From positions 57,180 through 121,179 of the forward strand of contig JAEYYX010000035.1 in assembly GCA_023428245.1 (NCBI GenBank): a stretch of DNA of 64,000 nucleotides. Reading direction: 5' to 3'. The notes under the pieces were generated by a model. That model was not told the origin of the DNA and searched no databases. It was given only the letters and a program-made list of their open reading frames with translations. This document shows, piece after piece, positions 52,989 through 61,019 of this stretch; within the stretch, counting starts at the first letter, position 1; each line of letters opens with the position of its first letter. The stretch is from Pseudomonadota bacterium. Its GTDB lineage: Bacteria > Myxococcota_A > Polyangia > Polyangiales > Polyangiaceae. The translations under genes and the position numbers were made by a program.

Positions 52989-53863
52989 GCCCCGTGACCT
53001 CCGAGAACACACTCGAATATCCCCACTGGTTCGAGAGGATCGAACGGCTCGGAGGCCAGGCGCGCCAAGTGGGTGCGGGTTCGCTCGTGGGCGCCCTCTT
53101 GGCGCACGGCGCCATCGCGGCTTACGCCGCTTATCGGCCCATCGACGTGCGCATCTTCGCCGAAGAGGTCCAAAGGTTGACTCTCTCTCGACTCGAGACG
53201 AGCTACGACATCGAGGTCGAAGAGCCGCCGCCCCCGGAGCCCGAACCTGAGCCAGAGCCCGAAAAAGAGCCTGAGCCTCCGGCCCCGGCCGAGGAAAAGC
53301 CCGTTCCCGTCGTCGTACCCAAGGATGCTCCGCGGGACCCGAGCCCTGCTGCGCCACAAACAGCCGAAGCCGGAAAGGTCCTCACCGCCGAGCCGGACCC
53401 GAACGAGCCCCTCGATCTGACAGGAGAAGGCTTCGTCTCGGGAACCGGGACCCGTTTTGCCGGCGGTGTGACCTCAAGCGCCGGAACGTCAACGGTGGCC
53501 GTGCGGGACGTCAGCGCTCGACCCGACGGCGTACCCGGCGGCACCGGCACCGCTCCAGCTGCTCCGCAACCGGCCGTCGATCTCTCCCGCCCGGCTCGCC
53601 CCGTAGGTGGTTCCTGGAACGACTGCGGCTTTCCCCCGGAAGCAGACGCCGAGCAGATCAACCAGGCCCTGGTCACCTTGGTCGTCGTGGTGGACGAAAA
53701 CGGCCGCCCGAAGAGCGCCACTGTCGTAAGAGATCCGGGTTACGGCTTCGGGCCCCGCATCGAGCGCTGCGCTCTCAGAAAAGCCTTCGAGCCAAGCCTC
53801 GACCGCTTCGGGAAACCCAAAGTCGGCTCCACAGCGCCATTCACGGTGCGTTTCACACGCTAA
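52985..53863 (+). CDS. tonB: TonB-like energy transducer
   Basis: 292 residues. A cytoplasmic lead precedes one membrane segment (about 30-50, GAGSLVGALLAHGAIAAYAA). A strongly Pro/Glu-rich periplasmic spacer follows (about 78-125), then a C-terminal TonB-like domain (about 212-292; QALVTLVVVVDENGRPKSATV, GPRIERCALRKAFEP). The final domain has two cysteines that could pair. Third gene of the exbB-exbD-tonB operon. The partner TonB-dependent receptor is not in the window. Confidence 0.88.
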   Translation: MSPVTSENTLEYPHWFERIERLGGQARQVGAGSLVGALLAHGAIAAYAAYRPIDVRIFAEEVQRLTLSRLETSYDIEVEEPPPPEPEPEPEPEKEPEPPAPAEEKPVPVVVPKDAPRDPSPAAPQTAEAGKVLTAEPDPNEPLDLTGEGFVSGTGTRFAGGVTSSAGTSTVAVRDVSARPDGVPGGTGTAPAAPQPAVDLSRPARPVGGSWNDCGFPPEADAEQINQALVTLVVVVDENGRPKSATVVRDPGYGFGPRIERCALRKAFEPSLDRFGKPKVGSTAPFTVRFTR

Positions 53864-53866
53864 GAA

Positions 53867-53919
53867 GCGGCTTCCGCTCTCGTCTGTGCCATCGAAGGCG
53901 CAGACGAGGGAGAAGCCGC
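53867..53919 (+). terminator. long hairpin after exbB-exbD-tonB
   Basis: GCGGCTTC (53867-53874) pairs with GAAGCCGC (53912-53919), and CTCGTCTG (53879-53886) with CAGACGAG (53901-53908); an inner GCC/GGC extends the stem. It starts 3 bases after the tonB stop. No T-run follows, so it may stop transcription only with help or protect the mRNA end. Confidence 0.55.
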
Positions 53920-54003
53920 GTTCGAGAGGCCCCGAGTGCTCGCGGGGCGACGCTTTACTTTCCCCGCGATCCTGTTCCTGCTTCAATGGGCTTTGACGCT
54001 GCA

Positions 54004-54468
54004 ATGGATCGACTGAAACAACTGCGCGCGATCGACCTCTTCTCGGGCCTGAAAGACTCAGCCCTCGAGCTCCTTGCGCGCATCGCGACCGACGAAGAGC
54101 ATGAGCGCGGAAGTAAGATTTTCCACCACGGCGACGTCGGCGAAAAGCTCTACTTGATCCGTGAAGGCAAGGTTCGCATCAGCCGCGAAGTCCCCGGCAT
54201 GGGGGAGGAGGCGCTCGCGATCCTCGGCCCAGGCGAAGTGTTCGGAGAAATGGCGCTGCTCGACGACGCCCCTCGCTCCGCCGATGCTGTCGTCCACGAA
54301 AGGTGCAAACTGCTCGTCATCCCCCGCGATGGCTTCGACGACCTGCTCTTTCTGAACAAAGAGCTCGCTTATGAGGTCCTTTGGACCATCGTGAGCATCT
54401 TGGTGAAACGCCTCCGGGAAACGAACGACAAGCTCACATTCCTCACCACGAGCAGCAAATTCACCTGA
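54004..54468 (+). CDS. stand-alone cyclic-nucleotide-binding domain protein
   Basis: About 154 residues, almost all one cNMP-binding beta-roll (FHHGDVGEKLYLIREGKVRIS, then the phosphate cassette GPGEVFGEMALLDDAPRSADA). It keeps the G-E-x2-L and R-S pair typical of nucleotide binders. After the C-helix the protein ends without a DNA-binding domain, so it is not a Crp-type regulator by itself. ATG 54004 is used; ATG 53986 would add six residues. It probably binds cAMP or cGMP and acts on a partner protein (inference). Confidence 0.88.
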   Translation: MDRLKQLRAIDLFSGLKDSALELLARIATDEEHERGSKIFHHGDVGEKLYLIREGKVRISREVPGMGEEALAILGPGEVFGEMALLDDAPRSADAVVHERCKLLVIPRDGFDDLLFLNKELAYEVLWTIVSILVKRLRETNDKLTFLTTSSKFT

Positions 54469-54777
54469 GCGCGCGCCCCGTCCCAGACCCCATTTGCCAA
54501 GCGCGCGCCCGCCAAGACTCGCCCGAGCCCCTGCCGACCTCTCATTCTCGTCCTCCCCCTTCTCATGGTGGCCCCCTCCCGGACTCGCTCCTCGCTCTTC
54601 GAGCTGCGGACGAGCCCGCCTCCCCCTGACGCGTGCTCGCTCGCCTCGGGCGAGCTTCGCGCGCGAGGGGGAGGAAACTCGCCCAGAGCGGGAAGGCCAG
54701 GTAAAAATACGACCGCGTCAAGACTTGCCGTGTGAAAATTTGACGGGCTGACACCCGTTCAGTAGACTGATGTAATC
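54469..54777. other. intergenic region upstream of lexA
   Basis: About 309 bp with no convincing gene. The last 40 bp carry the lexA promoter and operator (54740-54768). The rest is pyrimidine-rich with no repeat I can support. Confidence 0.5.
54740..54768 (+). promoter_or_regulatory. lexA promoter with embedded LexA-box-like palindrome
   Basis: -35 TTGACG (54740-54745) and -10 TAGACT (54763-54768) are exactly 17 bp apart. The spacer contains CTGACACCCGTTCAG (54748-54762), an imperfect palindrome with CTGA and TCAG ends. The GTTCAG half matches the known Myxococcus-type LexA site. Binding here would block polymerase, so autorepression is expected. Confidence 0.75.
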
Positions 54778-55434
54778 ATGCAGGGCCTCACCAAGCGTCA
54801 AGAACAGACCCTCGAGTTCATTCGTTCGTCCATCCGGGACCGCGGTTACCCGCCCACACTGCGCGAAATCGGCGAACACATGGGGATCCGTTCGACGAAC
54901 GGCGTGAACGATCACCTGCGAGCCCTCGAGCGGAAGGGGTACCTGCGCCGCGAAGACATGAAGAGCCGCGCGCTCCGGGTCGTCGGCGAGGAAGAGGAGG
55001 CAACAGCCCCCGTCGAGACCTCCCCCGCAAGGACGAGTGAGGACCTGCTCGAGATCCCGATCCTCGGTCGGGTCGCGGCCGGCCTGCCGATCTTGGCGGA
55101 GGAGAACGTCATCGACACGGTCCACGTCGACAAGATGATGGTCCGGGGTGGTCGTGATGTGTTCGGGCTCCGGGTGCAGGGCGATTCAATGATCGAAGCG
55201 GGTATCTTGAGCGGCGACTATATCTTCGTGCGCCACCAGAGCACGGCTGACCGCGGAGACATCGTCGTCGCGCTCATCGGCGACGAAGCAACCGTGAAGC
55301 ACTACTACCCCGAAAAAGATTACATTCGCTTCCAGCCAGCGAACTCACAAATGGCTCCGATCTTGGTCCGCGCCACCGACTTCAAGCCGACGATGTTGCT
55401 CGGCAAGGTCGTCGGCCTCTACCGCCGGATCTGA
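54778..55434 (+). CDS. lexA: LexA repressor
   Basis: SOS repressor that self-cleaves when RecA filaments form. 218 residues. An N-terminal winged helix (YPPTLREIGEHMGIRSTNGV) precedes a hinge of about 25 residues. The peptidase S24 domain has the Ala101-Gly102 cleavage bond (GRVAAGLPI), Ser137 (VQGDSMIEAGI) and Lys174 (EATVKHYY). All catalytic residues are intact. It is single, without an adjacent SOS gene; the family 4 uracil-DNA glycosylase lies 3.5 kb away. Confidence 0.97.
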   Translation: MQGLTKRQEQTLEFIRSSIRDRGYPPTLREIGEHMGIRSTNGVNDHLRALERKGYLRREDMKSRALRVVGEEEEATAPVETSPARTSEDLLEIPILGRVAAGLPILAEENVIDTVHVDKMMVRGGRDVFGLRVQGDSMIEAGILSGDYIFVRHQSTADRGDIVVALIGDEATVKHYYPEKDYIRFQPANSQMAPILVRATDFKPTMLLGKVVGLYRRI

Positions 55435-55647
55435 CGGAAATTCGGCCTCGAGTCCGCCCTCCGGGTCGGACCGAGACCCCTGTCGAGTCCTCTCGAAAGC
55501 GCGGCCCCTCCCGTCGGCTCGAAGCGTAGCGCGCGGGGAGAACACCCGGGCCGCTCGCTGTTAGGTCGAACGTCGGGAGCGCCCGGTTGACGCCACGCGC
55601 CGCGAGCGGGTAGATCCTAGGGCGGCGTTCCTAGTTTTTCCCGCGAG

Positions 55648-55992
55648 ATGGTGCCCGTGCCTCGACTCTCCGTTCGTCTCGCGCTCGCTTGTGCGCTCGC
55701 GTTCCCCGGGATGCTCGCCTGCGGCCCCGCAGTCTACCTCTCGAACATCCGGGAAGCGGGCGAGGTCTTCGAGCAGGCCAAGGCGGCGGGCGCGGAAGAG
55801 CAGTGCTCCTATGAGTTCTACGGGGCCGAGGTCCGGCTCGCAGAGGCCAAACGTTACGCGGGAGTCGCCGAGTACGGAACCGCTCGCCGCCTCGCCAGGG
55901 AGTCCCTCGCGCTCTCTCGAGCTGCCTTAGACGAAATCGCCGCGAAGAAAGCGCGAACCTCACCTCAGGGGACGAAGGAGCCTCTCCCGTGA
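55648..55992 (+). CDS. small lipoprotein, DUF4398-like
   Basis: 114 residues. Signal and lipobox MLAC are followed by GPAVYLSNIREAGEVFEQAK and EFYGAEVRLAEAKRYAG, an alpha-helical pair like DUF4398 domains. These often occur on lipoproteins in front of OmpA-type genes in Myxococcota. Outer-membrane or periplasmic location is expected. The stop overlaps the OmpA-family GTG by 4 bp, so the two proteins are probably partners. Start among ATG 55648 and nearby GTGs is not certain. Confidence 0.8.
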   Translation: MVPVPRLSVRLALACALAFPGMLACGPAVYLSNIREAGEVFEQAKAAGAEEQCSYEFYGAEVRLAEAKRYAGVAEYGTARRLARESLALSRAALDEIAAKKARTSPQGTKEPLP

Positions 55993-57104
55993 GACCGACC
56001 GTTGCGCTCTTCGCGCTTTCTGCGCTGCTCTCGCTCGCGTGCCAAAAAGCTCCCGCGCTGACGGGGCGCGTCGCCGGCCTCCAGCAGATGAGTGAGAAGG
56101 CCGCCGAAAATGGGGCGAAGCTCTGCGCTCCCCGCGAGCTCGCCCTCGCGGACGCCTACCTCGAGCTCGCAGACCTGGAGCTCCGGCGCGGAGGGCTCAG
56201 AGCGGCCGAGCATTTTGCGGATCGGGCCGAGCTCCACGTCCAAGCTGCGACCCTGCAGTCGCCGCCGAGCGAGTGCACGGGGCCCGGAGACTTGGATGCC
56301 GATGGGGTGCCTGACGACGTCGACCAATGCTTGGGCCCGAAAGAGACCTGGAACGGATTCGAAGACGACGACGGCTGTCCCGATGACCCGGATACGGACG
56401 GCGACGGGATCTTGGACTCCAAGGACCTCTGTCCGACCGCAACGGAGGACCGCGACCAGTACCTCGATGAGGATGGATGCCCCGACGAGGATGATGATCT
56501 CGATGGGATTCCGGATCTGCTCGACGCTTGTCCCCGCTCGGGCGAAGATCTCGACGGCTACGAGGACCAGGACGGATGTCCCGAGCCAGACAACGACAAG
56601 GACGGAGTCCCTGACGTCGAGGATCAGTGCCCGAACACTCCGGGCGAGAGAGACCGCGAGCCGAGAGGCTGCCCGGCCAAAGACTCGCTAGTCCTTGTCA
56701 CCGATTGTGAGGTCAAGATCACCCAACAGATCCACTTCGCGCTCGGCAACGACACCATCAAACCCGAGAGCTTCCGGATCCTCGACGCTGTCGCCGACGT
56801 CCTCGCGAAAAACGCGACGTTCCAGATCGAGGTCCAGGGTCACACGGACGACAAAGGCTCCGCCCCCTACAACCTCGAGTTGTCGAACCGGCGAGCCCAC
56901 GCGGTCCTCAAGTATTTGGTTGCCCACGGCATCGCACCTGAGCGCCTCGCGGCCCGGGGGTACGGGAAGGACGTTCCTCTCATGCCGAATATTTCCGAAG
57001 AGAACAGATCGTTAAACCGTCGAGTCCAGTTTGTCCGTACAGATGAGCGTCCAGAAAGCTGCGGAAGCCCCGCGCCAAGCGGCCTCGATTCTGATAAACG
57101 CTGA
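55989..57104 (+). CDS. OmpA-family lipoprotein with calcium-binding TSP3-type repeats
   Basis: 371 residues. Signal and lipobox SLAC (Cys18) precede an N-terminal helical DUF4398-like part (ALADAYLELADLELRRGGL). About five Asp-rich thrombospondin type 3 repeats follow (D-x-D-x-D-G-x-x-D, about 98-225; e.g. DTDGDGILDSKDLCP). An OmpA peptidoglycan-binding domain (about 240-350) is marked by IHFALGNDTIKPES, VQGHTDDKG and NRRVQFV. It should tether the outer membrane to peptidoglycan. GTG 55989 forms a GTGA overlap with the preceding gene. Confidence 0.93.
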   Translation: MRPTVALFALSALLSLACQKAPALTGRVAGLQQMSEKAAENGAKLCAPRELALADAYLELADLELRRGGLRAAEHFADRAELHVQAATLQSPPSECTGPGDLDADGVPDDVDQCLGPKETWNGFEDDDGCPDDPDTDGDGILDSKDLCPTATEDRDQYLDEDGCPDEDDDLDGIPDLLDACPRSGEDLDGYEDQDGCPEPDNDKDGVPDVEDQCPNTPGERDREPRGCPAKDSLVLVTDCEVKITQQIHFALGNDTIKPESFRILDAVADVLAKNATFQIEVQGHTDDKGSAPYNLELSNRRAHAVLKYLVAHGIAPERLAARGYGKDVPLMPNISEENRSLNRRVQFVRTDERPESCGSPAPSGLDSDKR

Positions 57105-57200
57105 ACCCTCTTGAGTTCCAGTCGTACTGCAGCCAGAAACAAATAGGCTTTTCGCCTGCTTCCGCAGACAAGGTCTCAAGTCGCTTTATTGGAGAACACA

Positions 57201-58847
57201 GTGAAGTCCCGAGTCATCCATCGCCTCGTCGCCACGGCCGTTGTGGCCTGCCTCTCTCTGCCGGCCCTCGGTCAGTCTTCGCGCGATGCGGGCGCGAATC
57301 AGAAGATCGACGAGGCAGTGAATCACCAATACCTCATGATGGAACTCGACAAGGCCGAGTCGATCCTGAAAAACGTGGTGACCACCTGCGGCAACCAGTG
57401 CAGCCCCGAAGTGATCGCCCGCGCCTGGATGTATGTGGGCATCGTGCGCGGTTCCGGCAAGAACGATCTGGCAGGGGCAAGTGAAGCTTTCGCCACCGCC
57501 CAAAGCGCCGATCCCAATGTCCAGCTCGACCGCGATCTCGCCTCCCCGGAGACGCAGGCGACTTTCGACTCTTTGAGCGGAACCGCTCCCCCTCCCACGA
57601 CCACCACCTCGGCGCCACCGGTTGTGCTCGATTCCGGGGAAATCCCCGGGGACATGAACTGCAACCTTGATCAAGGGCTCCGGGTCACGAGCCGCATGCC
57701 GATCCCGATTTCCTGCACGACGGATGCGAGCGCAACGGAAGCAATCCTCAAGTTCAAAGAGTACGGCTCCAATGACTGGAAAAAGCTCGACCTCACGAGC
57801 GCCGACGGCGCCTTCGAAGGAGTCATTCCCTGCGATGTGACGCAGAACCCCGGACCTCTCCAATGGTTCGTCGGCGCCAAGAACGCGGCAGGCGAGTACG
57901 TCGACCAATACGGCAGCAAGAGGTCGCCGGCCGTTGTTCAAATCGTTCAAGACGGTGGCGCCCCACTCACCTATTCCGACGGAAGCGCCGTCGCCCGTTG
58001 CCCTGACTCGAGCGATTGTCCCCCCGACTTCCCGGGCTGTGGAACCTCTTCGAAGCAATGCGGAGATCTCGACTGGGGAGCGTCCTGTAAGAACTCCTCC
58101 GAGTGCAAATGTGGCCTGCTCTGCGAGAGCGGCACCTGCAACAACGCTCCGAGTTGCTCCTCGAATGATGAGTGCTCGACGGGCTACTGCGAAAGCGGTC
58201 TCTGCGCCGTCGATCCGTACGCCACGAGCAGCAGCGGTCCCTTTCAGCGCCACTGGGTCTCCCTAGGTTTCGCCGCAGACATGGTGAACTACGGCGGAGA
58301 GCAGCTCTGCGATCCGGGCCGAGATCCCGCCGTCGAGACGGTGTGCGTCGATGGAAACGGTGCCGTGATCAAGGGAAACACGGACATGCCCGACCCCGGA
58401 GCGGCCACAGCCGAGATCAGGAACGGTTTCCAGCTCAGCCAATACCGCATTCACCTCGGCTACGACTTCGCCTTCAGCCCCCGGCTCCTCCTCGGCGCTC
58501 GTCTCGGCTACATCATCGGCGGCAACCCTGTCTCCTTCTTGCCGCTGCACGCCGAGATCCGCGGAACGTACAACGTGTTTCCGATCAACAAGATCGGTCT
58601 TCGCCTCCCGATCCATCTCGGCTTCGGCGTCGGTGACCTCGACTTCGCCATCGCGAACTTGCCGAGCAGCGCCGGGCCTCTGACCGTCTACAAGAAAGGC
58701 GGGAACCTCTTCACCACCCTCGGCGCCGGCCTCGGCTACGCTTTCCTGCCGAACCTGTCCGCGGACATCCGACTCGCCGCAGTGATCAGTCTCCCGACCT
58801 TCAACCTCGCGCTCCAGCCGGGCCTCAACGTGACCTACGGGTTCTAG
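57201..58847 (+). CDS. predicted outer-membrane beta-barrel protein with Cys-rich middle
   Basis: 548 residues. Signal peptide (VATAVVACLSLPALGQ), then a helical, TPR-like region (about 25-115), a Pro/Thr linker, and an Ig-like segment typical of myxobacterial envelope proteins (about 140-240). A cysteine-rich stretch follows (about 255-340; CKNSSECKCGLLCESGTC, CSSNDECSTGYC). The last 190 residues have alternating hydrophobic strands ending in NVTYGF, a terminal Phe as in outer-membrane barrels. GTG 57201 has GGAGAA six bases upstream; TTG 57189 is less likely. A clear terminator follows. Confidence 0.75.
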   Translation: MKSRVIHRLVATAVVACLSLPALGQSSRDAGANQKIDEAVNHQYLMMELDKAESILKNVVTTCGNQCSPEVIARAWMYVGIVRGSGKNDLAGASEAFATAQSADPNVQLDRDLASPETQATFDSLSGTAPPPTTTTSAPPVVLDSGEIPGDMNCNLDQGLRVTSRMPIPISCTTDASATEAILKFKEYGSNDWKKLDLTSADGAFEGVIPCDVTQNPGPLQWFVGAKNAAGEYVDQYGSKRSPAVVQIVQDGGAPLTYSDGSAVARCPDSSDCPPDFPGCGTSSKQCGDLDWGASCKNSSECKCGLLCESGTCNNAPSCSSNDECSTGYCESGLCAVDPYATSSSGPFQRHWVSLGFAADMVNYGGEQLCDPGRDPAVETVCVDGNGAVIKGNTDMPDPGAATAEIRNGFQLSQYRIHLGYDFAFSPRLLLGARLGYIIGGNPVSFLPLHAEIRGTYNVFPINKIGLRLPIHLGFGVGDLDFAIANLPSSAGPLTVYKKGGNLFTTLGAGLGYAFLPNLSADIRLAAVISLPTFNLALQPGLNVTYGF

Positions 58848-58870
58848 AGCACCGACCCGCTCCGAGCAGG

Positions 58871-58902
58871 AAAAGGGCGCGCCAAGCGGTGCGCCCTTTT
58901 TT
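58871..58902. terminator. bidirectional intrinsic terminator
   Basis: A perfect 10-bp stem, AAAAGGGCGC and GCGCCCTTTT, has a 10-nt loop and is followed by T6 on the plus strand; A-rich bases precede it for the minus strand. It ends the 57201-58847 gene and lies between convergent genes, 62 bp from the uracil-DNA glycosylase stop. Confidence 0.92.
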
Positions 58903-58964
58903 CTTGCCTCGAGCAAACCCATCCATCCGAGCTCAATCCGTCGGCGGGTGAGGCCTCACGCTCT

Positions 58965-59918
58965 CTAGGAGGCGCGCCCGAGGTGAGCGAGAACGGCCTT
59001 GAGATCAGCCCATACCTCGCGCTTCGCCCCGGGATTGCGCAAGAGATACGCCGGGTGGAACGTCGGCATGACCGGGATCCGCCCCTGATAGAGACGGAAG
59101 GTGCCCCGGAGCCTCGTGATGCCCTCCGTGAGACCTAAGAGACCGCTCACGGCCGTTCCACCGAGCGCAACGATGACCTCAGGGTCGAGAAGCTCGAGCT
59201 GCGCCCGCAAATACCCGGAGCATGCGGCGATCTCAGGAGGTTCGGGACGGCGGTTATCGGGTGGCCGACACTTGACGATGTTGCAGATGTAAACCTCGTC
59301 GCGCCCAAGTCCCATCGCCGCGATCATCTTGTCGAGGAGTTGTCCGGCGGCGCCGACAAAAGGCTCCCCTTGCGCGTCCTCTTCCGCGCCCGGCCCTTCT
59401 CCGACGAAGCAAACCCGCGAAGAGCCCGTGCCCCGCGCGAAGACTGTCTGTGTGCGCTCCGCATGGAGAGCACAGGCCGTACAGCCAGCGACGACGGACT
59501 TGAGCTCGTCGAGAGAGGCGTACTTCGGGAGACTCACCGGCGCGGGCGCAGGTGGCGCGACGGAACCTCGCGGAGGACGCGCTCGCGGCTCGTCCCATCC
59601 CACTGGGGCTACAGCGGAAGGCGCTCCCGCCGCACTCGAAGCCTGAGCGCCCGCGCCGCCTGTGCTCGCGGCTCGCGCCGGAGACTCGAACGGCGCCCGG
59701 CGCACCGCCTCCCTCGTCTCGCGGGGCGCCTGGTCCCCCGGACGCGCGAGCGGAGCTGTATGCTCGTTCCAGAACGCCTCGACGCGCGCCTTTGCGCCAG
59801 GGTCTCGGGGCAGCCCAATCGTCCCGGAGACCCCGTGCCACTCGACGTGAGCCCGAAGCTCCCGAACGATCTCGAGGAGCTCGTGCGCGACGTCGTCTTC
59901 CACAGCGGCTCCTACCAT
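58965..59918 (-). CDS. family 4 uracil-DNA glycosylase ([4Fe-4S])
   Basis: Excises uracil from DNA. 317 residues. The C-terminal 190 form the enzyme: cluster cysteines CTAC, NIVKC and ACSGYL; the catalytic motif GEGPGAEEDAQGEPFVG; and the second motif TFHPAYLLRNP. The N-terminal 125 residues add a short helical start and a long Ala/Pro/Arg-rich disordered part, longer than in thermophile Udg. ATG 59918 lies 12 bp after the trxB stop, so the two are co-transcribed. Confidence 0.94.
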   Translation of the reverse strand: MVGAAVEDDVAHELLEIVRELRAHVEWHGVSGTIGLPRDPGAKARVEAFWNEHTAPLARPGDQAPRETREAVRRAPFESPARAASTGGAGAQASSAAGAPSAVAPVGWDEPRARPPRGSVAPPAPAPVSLPKYASLDELKSVVAGCTACALHAERTQTVFARGTGSSRVCFVGEGPGAEEDAQGEPFVGAAGQLLDKMIAAMGLGRDEVYICNIVKCRPPDNRRPEPPEIAACSGYLRAQLELLDPEVIVALGGTAVSGLLGLTEGITRLRGTFRLYQGRIPVMPTFHPAYLLRNPGAKREVWADLKAVLAHLGRAS

Positions 59919-59930
59919 CCGGCCTCGCTC

Positions 59931-60890
59931 TTAGTCCTCCTGCGCAAGGAAGCGCTCGGCGTCAAGGGCCGCCATACAACCCGTGCCTGCCGCGGTCACC
60001 GCCTGCCGGTAGACCCAGTCCGCCACATCGCCGGCCGCGAACACGCCTGGCACAGTGGTCCGAGTCGAGCCCGGCTGAACCTTCAGGTAGCCATTTTCGT
60101 GGCACTCGAGCTGACCCTTGAAGAGGTCGGTCATCGGCGTGTGGCCGATGGCGACGAAGAGAGCGCCTACCTCGATCTTCTTGGCGTCACCGGTCGCGAG
60201 ATTCTTCACGACAAGCCCCGTCACGTGATCGTCTTCGACACCGAGCACTTCGGTCACCGCGCTCGTGCGCAGCACCTCGATCTTCGGGTTTTCGAAGACA
60301 CGCTTCTGCATGGCCTTGCTGGCGCGGAAGTCGTCTCGGCGATGGATCAAGGTCACATGCTCGCAGAGATGAGAAAGGTAAGTTGCCTCTTCCATCGCCG
60401 TGTCGCCGCCACCGACGACAGCGACCCTCTGGCCGCGGAAGAGCGCACCGTCACACACTGCGCAGGCACTCACGCCCTTGTTCTTCAGTTTCTCTTCGCT
60501 CGGGAGGCCGAGATAGTTCGCGCGCGCGCCGGTGGCGATGATGAGTGCGTCGGCGAGATGAAGTTCGTTCTCGTCCTCCCCGACCCAGACCTTGAAGGGA
60601 CGCTCGCTGAGGTCGACTTTTTGCACGTCGGCGGTGATGAACTCAGTCCCTTGGCGCTCCGCCTGCTCACGAAACTCCGCCATCATCTCCTGGCCGGTCA
60701 CACCTTTCGGGTAGCCGGGGAAGTTCTCGACCTCGCTTGTGAACATGAGCTGGCCACCAGGAATCAGCCCGCCCGCGTTGAACCCTTCGACGCAGAGCGG
60801 CTTCAGGTTCGCGCGCGCGGCGTAGATAGCCGCTGTGAGGCCCGCAGGGCCCGAACCGATGATCAGAACACGGTGACGAGGGGTCGACAT
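59931..60890 (-). CDS. trxB: thioredoxin reductase
   Basis: FAD- and NADPH-dependent reductase of thioredoxin. 319 residues, normal length. FAD site IIGSGPAGLTAAIYAARA; redox pair in CAVCDGALF; NADPH-binding VVGGGDTAMEEA; C-terminal FAD contact GVFAAGDVADWVYRQAVTAAG. All residues intact. It is the first gene of a unit with the uracil-DNA glycosylase. Confidence 0.96.
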   Translation of the reverse strand: MSTPRHRVLIIGSGPAGLTAAIYAARANLKPLCVEGFNAGGLIPGGQLMFTSEVENFPGYPKGVTGQEMMAEFREQAERQGTEFITADVQKVDLSERPFKVWVGEDENELHLADALIIATGARANYLGLPSEEKLKNKGVSACAVCDGALFRGQRVAVVGGGDTAMEEATYLSHLCEHVTLIHRRDDFRASKAMQKRVFENPKIEVLRTSAVTEVLGVEDDHVTGLVVKNLATGDAKKIEVGALFVAIGHTPMTDLFKGQLECHENGYLKVQPGSTRTTVPGVFAAGDVADWVYRQAVTAAGTGCMAALDAERFLAQED

Positions 60891-61019
60891 ACGCGACTCT
60901 AGTTAGTGGGGGGTCCGAAGGGTAGCAACCCCTGGCTCCGCGCTAGCATTCCCCGGGGTCTCCTCCTCGCCCGCTGCCCCAGCTCCTGCCCGGGGAATAT
61001 CTCGCGTCTACTCTTGAAT

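Noticed and set aside
59340..60902. Plus-strand 520-codon frame across the glycosylase and trxB genes
   Set aside because: Shadow of two conserved enzymes on the other strand.
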